Shown in pieces: positions 25,246 to 32,821 of a stretch of DNA of 64,000 nt. Each line of letters starts with the position of its first letter. Position 1 is the stretch's first letter. Origin of the DNA: Lachnospiraceae bacterium (GTDB lineage Bacteria; Bacillota; Clostridia; Lachnospirales; Lachnospiraceae); assembly GCA_017625815.1 (NCBI GenBank), contig JAGAKD010000002.1:62001-126000 (forward strand), in the 5' to 3' direction. Under the pieces are notes generated by a model. The model saw only the letters and a program-made list of their open reading frames with translations. It did no database searches and had not been told where the DNA came from. The translations under genes and the position numbers were made by a program.

Positions 25246-25272
25246 AAAAGGGAGCTAAATTTGCTCCCTTTT
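25246..25272 (-). terminator. Terminator after the SSB gene
   Basis: A 10-base perfect stem (AAAAGGGAGC at 25246-25255 with 25263-25272), 7-base loop, TTTTTT on the minus strand. Confidence 0.9.
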
Positions 25273-25277
25273 GAAAA

Positions 25278-26147
25278 TTAGAATGAAAAATTATTAAAAG
25301 TTCTTACTGGACGCTCACCATTCTCTGAACCGGTAAATGCGTTACCTGCAGTTCTTACAGGTGCTGCTTCTGTTACTGGAGCAGAGTTAGCAGGAGCTGC
25401 CTGAAAAGCTGTATTTACTTGAGGAGCTACTGGAGCTGGCGCAACATAAGGAGTAGTAGTGGTAACAGGTGCCTCAGTTGTATTCTGTGCCTTAACTACT
25501 TCTGGGAATGAACCTGTTTGAAGAAAAGTAAGAATTTCCTCATTTGACTTTTCCCAATAGCTATGTCTTGCGATATTGAAATTATCAAAAGCTGCAAGTC
25601 CGTCTGCTGGAACAAGTTCTGGCTTGTCAAGAATTGGAACATAACCAATTGAATATGTAGTCTTCATATCACCAGCTGCACCATTACGTGTAACCTTAAG
25701 AATGATATTCTTGAGTGAACCATAGTCTCTAATAAGAGTTGCAATATCTCTTGAGAATGCTGCTGGGCGCTCCCAAATTACTGGCTGAGCTGCTGTAAAC
25801 TGGCCGGTTGTCTTATCTCTATATGCTACAAGCATTTGAAGATATACTTTCTTGCTTGCCTTAGAAATTGCCTTGTTGTTATTAGATGCGTTACAAAGTG
25901 GACAGTTATCACCAAAGGTTCCGAGTGGATTTAGACAACTTACTTTCATCCACTTGCCATCTGTACTGATTGTGTGAACTGACGCAAAGTCAAGTCCTTC
26001 TACTGAGTCGAGATTAATTCTAATAAGTGCCTCATCACCGTCGTCCTTAAGCTTGAAAAAGCCTACCTTAGGACCATTGCTTGAATTTGAGCTTGCTTGA
26101 GCTCTTGCTACTGCTTCTTGGTATTGTGCGTATGAAAAATTAGCCAT
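25278..26147 (-). CDS. ssb: Phage single-stranded DNA-binding protein
   Basis: A 289-residue protein of the T4 gp32-like phage SSB type. The OB-fold core includes VGFFKLKDDGDEALIRI, a zinc-type cysteine cluster (SCLNPLGTFGDNCPLCNA) and aromatic strands (QPVIWERPAAF). The C-terminal 70 residues are a low-complexity Ala/Pro/Val/Thr linker ending in RTFNNFSF. It protects unwound DNA at the fork and would bind replisome partners through its tail, although that tail is not acidic as in gp32. It has its own promoter, a 5' hairpin and its own terminator, so it is a single-gene transcript. Confidence 0.88.
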   Translation of the reverse strand: MANFSYAQYQEAVARAQASSNSSNGPKVGFFKLKDDGDEALIRINLDSVEGLDFASVHTISTDGKWMKVSCLNPLGTFGDNCPLCNASNNNKAISKASKKVYLQMLVAYRDKTTGQFTAAQPVIWERPAAFSRDIATLIRDYGSLKNIILKVTRNGAAGDMKTTYSIGYVPILDKPELVPADGLAAFDNFNIARHSYWEKSNEEILTFLQTGSFPEVVKAQNTTEAPVTTTTPYVAPAPVAPQVNTAFQAAPANSAPVTEAAPVRTAGNAFTGSENGERPVRTFNNFSF

Positions 26148-26189
26148 TTTAGTATCTCCTTTTGTATCATATATTTTTTATCATAATTT

Positions 26190-26208
26190 TTGTGGCGGCT
26201 AACCACAA
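26190..26208 (-). promoter_or_regulatory. Hairpin at the 5' end of the SSB message
   Basis: A 6-base stem TTGTGG/CCACAA with a 7-base loop, starting where transcription from the 26213 promoter should begin, about 42 bases before the ATG. No T-tract follows, so it is not a terminator. It could stabilise the message or mediate autoregulation (inference). Confidence 0.45.
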
Positions 26209-26212
26209 TTTA

Positions 26213-26223
26213 ATTATACAATG
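26213..26223 (-). promoter_or_regulatory. CATTGTATAAT promoter motif for SSB
   Basis: Consensus except the first base; 66 bases before the ATG, the longest leader among the clear intergenic copies other than that at 58922 and 48739. Confidence 0.7.
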
Positions 26224-26238
26224 TTTATTGGAATTTTT

Positions 26239-27207
26239 TTACATAACTTTATTGAGAGAATTCCAAAACTCCTCATAAGTTAAATCACCTAAGTCTTTCT
26301 TACTTGGTGGCAGTTGAACTTCTTCAATAATAATTCGTCTGCTTATTTTTCTCTTTAGATGCTCAGTAAAACGTTTACCTGCTTGGTCATTGTCAAACAT
26401 GGTATAAATAACTTGTATACAAGATTTATTTATTTCATTTATTTGAGAGTCAGAGATTTGTCCGAAAGTTGCGATAGTTGGAACTCCAAACTGATTTCCC
26501 TTCAAACAGTCAAAAGGTCCTTCTGTTATTACAACCTTCTTAAAATTATTTTTTATAACATAATCTAAACAATAAACAGGTTTATCCATTGTCTTGTCAA
26601 GATAGAATGTTTTATAGTCAACAGAACGCCGTGGCATCATAAGTAAGTCACCTTTACTATTAAAACAAGGAAAAACTATTTGACGAAGTTGTGGGTCATA
26701 CTTAACTTGGAAAAACTCACATATTTCTCTTGAAAGTCCTCTTTCACCTAAGTAAGGATGCCAAGGTTGATAAGTTTCTAAAACTTTTTTATCAAGTCCA
26801 ATAAAACGCTTTGGTTGTAAACTTTCTAAATCAATTGGCGGGCCAAGTCTAGCTCCATTACAAACTTCAGCGTCAAACTTAGTAAGCAACCATTCTTTTG
26901 CGTAAGTTTCTGAACACTCAAAGCATTCTTGAACAAATCTAACAAAGCTTCCAGAGCCTCCCGGCTCATCACCACAAACGAAACAACGGTATGAGCCATA
27001 TTCAGCTTTACCATCTGAACCTACATAGATATTACAAGCAGGGGTTCGTTCGTGACCGCCTCCATGATGAGGACAAGTAACAACTATATTTTCCGAGCCA
27101 TCTCTAATATCTTTTAGCTTTCCATTTGTTAATGAAAGCTTTAATTGACGCAATATTTTAATTATTGGCGTCGTAATTACATAATTGTCTACTCTTAGTT
27201 CTTGCAT
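26239..27207 (-). CDS. dnaG: DnaG-type primase
   Basis: A 322-residue primase that makes RNA primers at the fork. It has an N-terminal zinc finger of the CHC2 kind (VTCPHHGGGHERTPACNI, then RCFVCGDEPGG), a TOPRIM domain with VVITEGPFDCLKG and MFDNDQAGKRF, and no separate C-terminal helicase-binding domain. The ATG at 27207 overlaps the DnaB-like stop (TAATG) and has AGAGGA 8 bases upstream; a TTG frame from 27237 is not needed. It partners with the DnaB-like helicase encoded just upstream. Confidence 0.94.
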   Translation of the reverse strand: MQELRVDNYVITTPIIKILRQLKLSLTNGKLKDIRDGSENIVVTCPHHGGGHERTPACNIYVGSDGKAEYGSYRCFVCGDEPGGSGSFVRFVQECFECSETYAKEWLLTKFDAEVCNGARLGPPIDLESLQPKRFIGLDKKVLETYQPWHPYLGERGLSREICEFFQVKYDPQLRQIVFPCFNSKGDLLMMPRRSVDYKTFYLDKTMDKPVYCLDYVIKNNFKKVVITEGPFDCLKGNQFGVPTIATFGQISDSQINEINKSCIQVIYTMFDNDQAGKRFTEHLKRKISRRIIIEEVQLPPSKKDLGDLTYEEFWNSLNKVM

Positions 27208-28499
27208 TAAAATACTTCCTCTGATGTAGTCTCCCAAGGCGGAGTGCTGTCATATGAATTTCTAATTTCGTCTAAATCTTCTTCAGATGAAATATTATCA
27301 CCTTCTGAAGGAATATATGCAAAAGTACCTCTGTTTAAGTCAACGGAATATTCAAGTTTTTTACCGTCACCACCATCACGAGCTTTTACAATATTTAAAG
27401 TAAAGACATTCTCTTTCTTATCGAGCATAATAATAGAAGTAGCATCCTGACCAATTCTATCAGAAAGACCAATTTGAGTAGTATCTTGAGAACCATCTTC
27501 ATTCTTAGTTCTGTTAAGTTGTGCTACTGAAATAATTGGAATTTCTTTAAGAACTTGAAGGTTTTTAATTGCTTTAGAAATATTAGCAACCTTCTCGTGT
27601 GCTACCTTTGCTCGGCTTTCGTCTTCAAGTAAGCTATATTGGTCGATAAACAAAATATCAAGATTATATCTTTCAACAAAAGCTTGGAGAGCTGAAACAG
27701 TTGCAGGACCAGCAATCATAGCTGGGGTGAGAACTTTAAAGCTACCATAGCCCATATTTGGAAGATTGGTGATATATTGCTTATATTCTTTATTAACGTC
27801 AGTAAAACCACGAGCAATAGACATATTTTGAATATGTCCAATAAGTGTATCAACACGATAACCAACTTTATCTACTGACATTTCACCTGAATAAAAACCA
27901 ACATTAAGCCCTTGCATACAAGCTTCTGCTGCCATCTTACAAAGAGTCCAAGTTTTACCTATACCGGTACGAGCAGCAATAACCATATTCTCATTCTTAC
28001 GGTCAATTCCACCAATAAGTCTATCAAGCTCAGGAAAGCCAGTACGAATATAGCTATTATCATAATTACTCATTCTCTCTTCATAACGGTCAAAACGAGA
28101 AGTATCAGCCATAATATCTACGCACTGAAGAGCTCCACCTTTTGGCATATTCTCGGCTGCTTGACGTATTAAATATTTAGCGTCTTCAGCATCACCCTTT
28201 TCAAAAGCAGCTCTAACTTTGTTGTAGTTCTCAGCTATGTATTTATTAGTATAGTCTTCTATAACAGCAGATACCAAATAACTGTCAGGTTCTGTTACTT
28301 CAATAATATCAAAATTAGGGAAGTTATTTAAGAATGTAAGTTTATCTGGAACTGACTGATATGACTTATAATGATTTTTAATAAATGTAAACTCAGCTGG
28401 ATAATTAAAGAAAAAATCTTCAGTTAAGTTATTTAAAGTAATAAGACCATAATTTTTAGTCTCTAAAATTTTGTTAATAAGTTGAAGTTGTGATGTCAT
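27207..28499 (-). CDS. dnaB: DnaB-type replicative helicase
   Basis: A 430-residue hexameric helicase. The short N-terminal domain (about 1-150) is followed by a RecA-like core: TGFPELDRLIGG, Walker A ARTGIGKTW (about 177-185), FYSGEMS (the H1a-like Glu), Walker B DILFIDQYSLL, and IISVAQLNR with the sensor Gln, then the arginine-finger region VKARDGGDG. The C-terminus is acidic. It unwinds DNA at the fork and is loaded by the DnaC-like protein encoded upstream. GGAGG precedes the ATG. Confidence 0.95.
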   Translation of the reverse strand: MTSQLQLINKILETKNYGLITLNNLTEDFFFNYPAEFTFIKNHYKSYQSVPDKLTFLNNFPNFDIIEVTEPDSYLVSAVIEDYTNKYIAENYNKVRAAFEKGDAEDAKYLIRQAAENMPKGGALQCVDIMADTSRFDRYEERMSNYDNSYIRTGFPELDRLIGGIDRKNENMVIAARTGIGKTWTLCKMAAEACMQGLNVGFYSGEMSVDKVGYRVDTLIGHIQNMSIARGFTDVNKEYKQYITNLPNMGYGSFKVLTPAMIAGPATVSALQAFVERYNLDILFIDQYSLLEDESRAKVAHEKVANISKAIKNLQVLKEIPIISVAQLNRTKNEDGSQDTTQIGLSDRIGQDATSIIMLDKKENVFTLNIVKARDGGDGKKLEYSVDLNRGTFAYIPSEGDNISSEEDLDEIRNSYDSTPPWETTSEEVF

Positions 28500-28519
28500 T
28501 TAAGTTCCTCCGTTACAAT

Positions 28520-28530
28520 ATTATACAATT
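28520..28530 (-). promoter_or_regulatory. AATTGTATAAT promoter motif for dnaB-dnaG
   Basis: Consensus except the first base, 21 bases before the ATG in the 45-base gap after the loader gene. Confidence 0.7.
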
Positions 28531-28544
28531 TCATTGGTGTTATT

Positions 28545-29228
28545 TTACTGATTACTTGAAAAATCTGCAAAAACTCTTTTGTCTGCACCAACAAAAGGAA
28601 CATCAACTGACATATTACAAATTCTACTTGCAAGCCTATCTCCAAGTGCTCTAGAGATCTCAGCACCGTTTAGATTAGAAGTAAAGATATTTGACTTACC
28701 TAAAGAAAGTCTACTATCAATCAAGCTAAGAAGATTATTGATTTCATATTCAGTTCCTGTCTTAGCTGCAATATCATCCCAGATAACAAGGTCTGCAACT
28801 CTAACGCTCTGAATTACTTTTTCAAGATATTCACTCTTATTTGTAATATTCTCCTTAATTGCAAGTAAAAATCTTGGAACACTAATAAACAAAGCTCTGC
28901 ATTGCATTGGAGTCTTATGCCAAATCTGATTAAAATAAGCTTGCATAAGTCTTACACTCCAAGATGTCTTACCATTACCACAGTTTGGGGAGTGAATAAA
29001 TAAATTTCTACCTTCATTGACAAAGCGTTCGATATTCTGTTCAATATGAGATAAAAACTTAAATACTTCAAGGTCAGACTTGTCTGAGTCTAACTTAAGC
29101 TCTATTCTTTTACGTTGATGATCAGAAAGTAATGATTTTTCATAAAGAAAATCTAGCTTAAATTTCTTCTGACAAAAATCTTGCTCACAATCTTTATGAT
29201 TGCAGTTATTATAATAAAAACATGTCAT
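28545..29228 (-). CDS. dnaC: DnaC-like helicase loader (AAA+ ATPase)
   Basis: A 227-residue loader. A cysteine-rich N-terminus (MTCFYYNNCNHKDCEQDFC), probably zinc binding, precedes an AAA+ domain with Walker A HSPNCGNGKTS (about 80-90), Walker B DLVIWDDIAA and a sensor/arginine stretch RLASRICNM. This is the layout of phage and Bacillota DnaC/DnaI loaders that place the DnaB hexamer on DNA. It is followed by the dnaB-like gene. The start has GAGGTC 7 bases upstream. Confidence 0.9.
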   Translation of the reverse strand: MTCFYYNNCNHKDCEQDFCQKKFKLDFLYEKSLLSDHQRKRIELKLDSDKSDLEVFKFLSHIEQNIERFVNEGRNLFIHSPNCGNGKTSWSVRLMQAYFNQIWHKTPMQCRALFISVPRFLLAIKENITNKSEYLEKVIQSVRVADLVIWDDIAAKTGTEYEINNLLSLIDSRLSLGKSNIFTSNLNGAEISRALGDRLASRICNMSVDVPFVGADKRVFADFSSNQ

Positions 29229-29243
29229 TACTGCTGACCTCTC

Positions 29244-29783
29244 TTAGTGAGTCAAAGTTGTTGAACCAAATGCACCATCACCACGGTTGTTGAAAGTCAT
29301 ATCTGCATAAAAATCTTCTTTTGTCATATCAGAAACAACTTCAATTTCAGTAGTATCAAAAAAATAAGGTACAAACTGCACAATCTTAGTACCGAGTTCA
29401 ATAATTTGTACTTGGTCTGAAGTATTCATAACATGACAGTGAATAATACCTTGATAATTAGGGTCTACAAGACAAGCACCTGTGGTAAACTTCTTCTTGC
29501 TTGCAATACCACTCTTATTAACTGCAATAAGGCCCGTATTCTCATTTATGTATGAATGAATACCACTTGGGATATTTGCATCTCCATGAGGTGCCACAAG
29601 AATAAAGTAAGTGTTAGTTTCTTCATTATACTTGATACAAGCGTTAAGTGGATTGTTTTTAGCATTAAAAGCTTCCACAAAAGTCTCATTGTAATTTGGT
29701 ACAAAAAAGTCAATTCCAGCATTACCAGCTTCTCTTTGTGGTGGCTTTACGTCAAAGCCGGGTTCAATTAAAAATTTAATCAT
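29244..29783 (-). CDS. dut: dUTPase (trimeric dUTP diphosphatase)
   Basis: A 179-residue protein with the dUTPase motif series: motif 1 AGNAGIDFF, motif 2 NKSGIASKK, motif 3 GACLVDPNYQGIIH, motif 4 around LGTKIVQFV and motif 5 NNRGDGAFGST at the C-terminus. It hydrolyses dUTP to dUMP and keeps uracil out of DNA. It is somewhat long for the family because of an insertion between motifs 1 and 2 (about residues 30-75). GAAAGGAA lies upstream. It fits with the dCMP deaminase, DHFR and thymidylate synthase-like genes nearby. Confidence 0.95.
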   Translation of the reverse strand: MIKFLIEPGFDVKPPQREAGNAGIDFFVPNYNETFVEAFNAKNNPLNACIKYNEETNTYFILVAPHGDANIPSGIHSYINENTGLIAVNKSGIASKKKFTTGACLVDPNYQGIIHCHVMNTSDQVQIIELGTKIVQFVPYFFDTTEIEVVSDMTKEDFYADMTFNNRGDGAFGSTTLTH

Positions 29784-29816
29784 TTGTATAAATTCCTTTC
29801 ATCTGTATTCTCTTTT

Positions 29817-29827
29817 ATTATACAGTA
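29817..29827 (-). promoter_or_regulatory. TACTGTATAAT promoter motif for dut-dnaC
   Basis: One-base variant of the consensus, 34 bases before the ATG of the dUTPase gene. Confidence 0.65.
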
Positions 29828-29864
29828 AAAACATGTTCTATTTCGAGTCTTTTGAAAAAGATAA

Positions 29865-29901
29865 GAAAAAAAAAATATCGCTTAAAAACTTAAGCGATAT
29901 T
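29865..29901 (-). terminator. Strong terminator upstream of the dUTPase transcript
   Basis: A 12-base perfect stem (AATATCGCTTAA at 29874-29885 with 29890-29901), 4-base loop, then a run of nine or ten T on the minus strand. It ends the segment that starts at the TGCTAAATTA motif at 30026. Confidence 0.93.
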
Positions 29902-30020
29902 CCTAAAAGTATTTAATTTTATTTGAATTATTAATTATGTATCTTATCATAAAGTATCAAATAATATCAATTAAACTATCTTTTAGGTGTATCGTAAGTC
30001 TTTATTATTTCGACAACCGT
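29866..30020 (-). ncRNA. Candidate structured non-coding RNA (about 150 nt)
   Basis: This segment lies between a TGCTAAATTA motif (30026-30035) and a very strong terminator, with no coding frame longer than about 15 codons in the transcribed direction. A long-range 8-base helix, CCTAAAAG with CTTTTAGG (29980-29987 and 29902-29909), closes exactly against the terminator stem, so the two would stack. The interior is AU-rich. The 5' end is estimated as 6 bases after the motif. It could instead be a discarded leader or remnant. No known RNA family recognised. Confidence 0.5.
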
Positions 30021-30025
30021 CTATT

Positions 30026-30035
30026 TAATTTAGCA
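30026..30035 (-). promoter_or_regulatory. TGCTAAATTA motif in front of the candidate ncRNA
   Basis: Exact match to the motif found before the tail-gene transcripts. It sits 15 bases after the stop of the 30050 ORF, with only non-coding sequence downstream as far as the terminator. Confidence 0.6.
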
Positions 30036-30049
30036 AATAATTACAGTCT

Positions 30050-30229
30050 TTACTTACGTTTTTCCCAAGGTCTAAGTGATTTAGTCTTGGGTTGATTTTT
30101 ATTATTTTTCAAATAAGCATAAAATTCATCTTGTGCTACTCTACAATAAGCTGAGTTTGGTGTAACCATACAACTTCTGCCTGTCCAGTACTGACAAAAA
30201 GAACATTTTGTTTTTGTTTCAAATTTCAT
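30050..30229 (-). CDS. Small cysteine-containing protein (59 residues)
   Basis: Starts MKFETKTKCSFCQYWTGRSC and ends basic (PWEKRK). Four cysteines (residues 9, 12, 20, 29), the first two as CxxC, could hold a zinc ion. It follows the 30258 gene by 28 bases. The ribosome site is poor (GGAG 17 bases upstream), so the start is not certain. Basic C-terminus suggests nucleic-acid contact. Confidence 0.6.
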   Translation of the reverse strand: MKFETKTKCSFCQYWTGRSCMVTPNSAYCRVAQDEFYAYLKNNKNQPKTKSLRPWEKRK

Positions 30230-30257
30230 AATATCTACAATTTTAACTCCATTATTT

Positions 30258-31028
30258 TTATACTACAGTTGCTGGTATTGAATTAAAAATAAAATTATCC
30301 CAAGTTAAATACCAATGCTTATTAAAAAATTCGATTAATTCTAAAACTTCAAAATATTTTTGATAATACTGTAAGGCAGTAGGTAAAGGCTCAAAAATAA
30401 TTTTTTTGGTTATTTTAGTGCCAGCTATATAACAAGCTAAATTAGTATCTTCTTGTAACTGCAAAATATAATGAACTGAATGCTCATTACCAGACTTCCA
30501 AAAGGCACCTTTAAAATCAAGGGTTCTATAAGGTTCAGTATATACATTTTGAAAAGAATCCCAAGGATTACCTGTGGTATCTACCAGCTTTCCAGATTCT
30601 TTAAAATATGTTTTTTGAGCTTTAAATTTAGTATTAAAATCGTATGGTCGGTCTTCCTTTGTTGGATTACCTTGATATAATTTAGTATGAGTATTTAAAT
30701 CTTTTAAACTTAACTGATAGGTATTCATATGTACTGCTTTTCCGGTAGTTGGGTCATCCGCTTCGATAGTAAGAGAACCTTCATGTAGATAAAGCTCTCC
30801 AAAATAGTTTAACAAAAACATTGCACTACGTTTTGGTCCATGAGATGCTTCTATAAAATTCTGTTTTTTGTTATACTCTGCTTGTGTTTTAATTGAATAA
30901 TCTATATTCTTAGCTAACTTGATGTCTTCTTGAATATCTTCTATAAAAGCCCTATTTCCAGTGGTACTAAAATTTTTTATGTTAAACAAAACATTATATA
31001 ATACTGTATATTCAATATAATTTTCCAT
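30258..31028 (-). CDS. Unknown 256-residue protein downstream of DHFR
   Basis: Starts by overlap with the DHFR stop (TAATGG). Rich in aromatic residues, Lys, Asn and Thr, with mixed helix and strand. Segments such as GPKRSAMFLLNYFGELYLHE and WDSFQNVYTEPYRTLDFKG do not match any family I know. The position in the nucleotide-metabolism transcript suggests, but does not show, a role there. Confidence 0.7.
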   Translation of the reverse strand: MENYIEYTVLYNVLFNIKNFSTTGNRAFIEDIQEDIKLAKNIDYSIKTQAEYNKKQNFIEASHGPKRSAMFLLNYFGELYLHEGSLTIEADDPTTGKAVHMNTYQLSLKDLNTHTKLYQGNPTKEDRPYDFNTKFKAQKTYFKESGKLVDTTGNPWDSFQNVYTEPYRTLDFKGAFWKSGNEHSVHYILQLQEDTNLACYIAGTKITKKIIFEPLPTALQYYQKYFEVLELIEFFNKHWYLTWDNFIFNSIPATVV

Positions 31029-31558
31029 TAGTCCATTGTTGCCTTTCTTGTATAAGTATAAAGTGTGGTTTTATAACCCTCATCTTCAATAGCTGGGAAG
31101 ACTCTTTCTATTTCATAATTAGAAAGCTTATCAAGATTTGGAAAATAAACTACCCCAACAACAGAGTCAGCGTCTGTCAGAGGCGCCCCATTAGCATCTA
31201 CTATATTAACATAGATTTTATCATAATAAGGAAGCATAGACTGATAAAGCATAGCTCCACCAATTATATAGATATTAGTAGTTTTTGAAAGTTCTTTAAT
31301 GAGTCTAATCATCTCATCAAAGCTATGAATACAGAAGCAATCATCTCTTTCTACTTCATTTGGACAAAGACAAATAGTTGACCTACCCTTAAGTGGTTTG
31401 CTTCCTGGAAAACTTAAAAGAGTATTATAGCCGCAGACGACAATACTATCTGCAGTAGTATTTCTAAAAAATTGCATATCTTTCTTTAGATGAAACAATA
31501 AGTCATTATTCTTACCTATTGCCCAATTCTTATCAACACAAACAATTCCTACAATCAT
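31028..31558 (-). CDS. folA: Dihydrofolate reductase
   Basis: A 176-residue DHFR that regenerates tetrahydrofolate. It starts MIVGIVCVDKNWAIGKNNDL (the WAIG substrate and loop motif), then HLKKDMQFFRNTT with the active-site acid, VVCGYNTLLSFPG, GRSTICLC (in the NADPH site), IYIIGGAMLYQSMLP and YVNIVDA. Thymidylate synthase-type reactions oxidise the folate, so DHFR beside such an enzyme makes sense. AAAGGAAA precedes the ATG. Confidence 0.95.
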   Translation of the reverse strand: MIVGIVCVDKNWAIGKNNDLLFHLKKDMQFFRNTTADSIVVCGYNTLLSFPGSKPLKGRSTICLCPNEVERDDCFCIHSFDEMIRLIKELSKTTNIYIIGGAMLYQSMLPYYDKIYVNIVDANGAPLTDADSVVGVVYFPNLDKLSNYEIERVFPAIEDEGYKTTLYTYTRKATMD

Positions 31559-31561
31559 TAC

Positions 31562-32050
31562 TTAGTTTCCTTTCTGATTAAGATAGTCCATTTTATCTAT
31601 TAAAGTCCTAAAATACCATCTATCAAGTATACCTGTTTTTTTATCTCGTTGATAGATAACTCCTGTACGATTTATTATACGATTTATTCCGGCATTTTTT
31701 ATAAGTCTAAGACAAATCTCACAAGGCCAGGCGTCTTTGTATTCTTCATTTGTTCTTACATCAAAGCCTGCAAGATAAATATCAGCACCTACCATTTCTC
31801 TTCTTGCAGCTGAAATTATAGCATTCATTTCTGCATGAACAGCTGGACAGGAACAATACTCGTCCATATCACCATTGCCTTGCTTTTTAGTGCAGGTTAT
31901 ACAGTGTTCTTCTTTTCTTGGAGGTCCATTAAAACCTGTAGCAACAATCTCGTCATTGTTTACAATAACTGCGCCATAATGCTTTTTAAGACAAGTGGAC
32001 TTCTTTGCTACAGTTAAAGCAATATCAAGATAATATTCTGATTTATCCAT
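31562..32050 (-). CDS. dcd: dCMP deaminase
   Basis: A 162-residue zinc deaminase: AVHAEMNAI (the His-Ala-Glu motif with the proton-shuttling Glu) and WPCEICLRLI (the PCxxC ligands), with a further cysteine-rich insertion (HCITCTKKQGNGD, CSCPA) that resembles the second zinc site of T4-type dCMP deaminases. It makes dUMP from dCMP. GGAG 9 bases before the ATG. The ATG overlaps the upstream gene by 8 bases. Gene symbol dcd is used as for phage deaminases, not the dCTP deaminase. Confidence 0.93.
   Translation of the reverse strand: MDKSEYYLDIALTVAKKSTCLKKHYGAVIVNNDEIVATGFNGPPRKEEHCITCTKKQGNGDMDEYCSCPAVHAEMNAIISAARREMVGADIYLAGFDVRTNEEYKDAWPCEICLRLIKNAGINRIINRTGVIYQRDKKTGILDRWYFRTLIDKMDYLNQKGN
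31674..31684 (-). promoter_or_regulatory. Variant promoter motif (AATCGTATAAT) inside the dCMP deaminase gene
   Basis: Keeps GTATAAT; 116 bases before the DHFR ATG. Similar CG variants occur at 13226 and 20705. Confidence 0.35.
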
Positions 32051-32312
32051 GAAGTAAACTATCTCCTCTCCATTTCTTTACTTCCTTTATATAAGCCATA
32101 GCTTCTCTGCACTCATCACAAACATAAGTGCCAATATTAGACATGTATGCTGGTAGCACACGTGTATTATCACAGAGTAAACATTTTTGTTCTAAAGAAA
32201 TAGTTGTTATACTATAATCAGCTACTTTCACACCCCAATTAACTGAGTCTTCAGGTTCTGCAGCAGTAGCAGCTACAATTTCTTTTAGGATAAGTTCATT
32301 TTTAGTTTCCAT
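32043..32312 (-). CDS. Small zinc-finger-like protein (89 residues)
   Basis: Contains CLLC and CDEC pairs 22 residues apart, a four-cysteine zinc finger, followed by a basic helix (YIKEVKKWRGD). AGGAG before the ATG. It is first in the deaminase-DHFR transcript with its own promoter motif, and it overlaps the deaminase start. Function unknown; DNA or protein binding is plausible. Confidence 0.72.
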   Translation of the reverse strand: METKNELILKEIVAATAAEPEDSVNWGVKVADYSITTISLEQKCLLCDNTRVLPAYMSNIGTYVCDECREAMAYIKEVKKWRGDSLLHG

Positions 32313-32341
32313 AGTAAAGCTCCTTTTATAAAATCTATTAT

Positions 32342-32352
32342 ATTATACAATA
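32342..32352 (-). promoter_or_regulatory. TATTGTATAAT promoter motif for the deaminase-DHFR transcript
   Basis: Exact motif 30 bases before the ATG, joined to the preceding terminator. Confidence 0.75.
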
Positions 32353-32381
32353 AAAGCAGGCCTATTTTTAAGTCTGCTTTA
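32350..32381 (-). terminator. Terminator after the 32385 gene
   Basis: Stem AAAGCAG with its complement (32353-32359 and 32374-32380) and a short T-tract; weaker than the other modules because of internal mismatches. Confidence 0.65.
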
Positions 32382-32384
32382 TTT

Positions 32385-32678
32385 TTAAGGTAAATTTTCT
32401 ATTGAAATTTTTTCAGGCGGAACCAGAGCAAAAAAGTCATTTTGATAATAGTAATAAATTCTATTCAAATCAGTAATATTGATTAACTGACCTTCATGAC
32501 AGTTTAAAGATTTATTTTTAAGCAAGTTAATAATAACTTTATCTAAATTCCTATTAGCTTCAATAACTGCCTGTCGAGCTATTTCAAGGTCTTTAAGTCT
32601 ATCGTTTAATATAGTAGTGGCCTCAACAAACTCTTTAGTTGGTTCGATATTTTCAAATAAATAAGCACCAAACATCAT
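32385..32678 (-). CDS. Unknown 97-residue protein
   Basis: Largely helical with a coiled-coil-like middle (LKDLEIARQAVIEANRNLDK) and an aromatic-rich end (LNRIYYYYQNDFFALVPP). It starts by ATGATG overlap with a ribbon-helix-helix gene and ends at a terminator. No family recognised. Confidence 0.68.
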   Translation of the reverse strand: MMFGAYLFENIEPTKEFVEATTILNDRLKDLEIARQAVIEANRNLDKVIINLLKNKSLNCHEGQLINITDLNRIYYYYQNDFFALVPPEKISIENLP

Positions 32679-32821
32679 TCAGCAACCCCCTTAAGATACG
32701 CTTCAAGAGCTAAACGAATAAGCAAACTCAATGTAATGTCTTTTTCTTCTGCTGCAAATTTAGCTTTGTCAATAAGCTCTTTTGAAGCATCAAAATTAAC
32801 TCGCACTCGTTCTTTTTTCAT
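32675..32821 (-). CDS. Second small ribbon-helix-helix protein
   Basis: A 48-residue ORF (MKKERVRVNFDASKELIDKAK...): the strand RVRVNFDA then two helices (ELIDKAKFAAEEKD and LSLLIRLALEAYLK) fit the Arc/CopG ribbon-helix-helix pattern, slightly different from the copy at 4532. GGAGGT precedes the ATG. It overlaps the end of the GIY-YIG gene by 26 bases and the start of the next gene by 4. It may regulate local transcription. Confidence 0.75.
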   Translation of the reverse strand: MKKERVRVNFDASKELIDKAKFAAEEKDITLSLLIRLALEAYLKGVAE

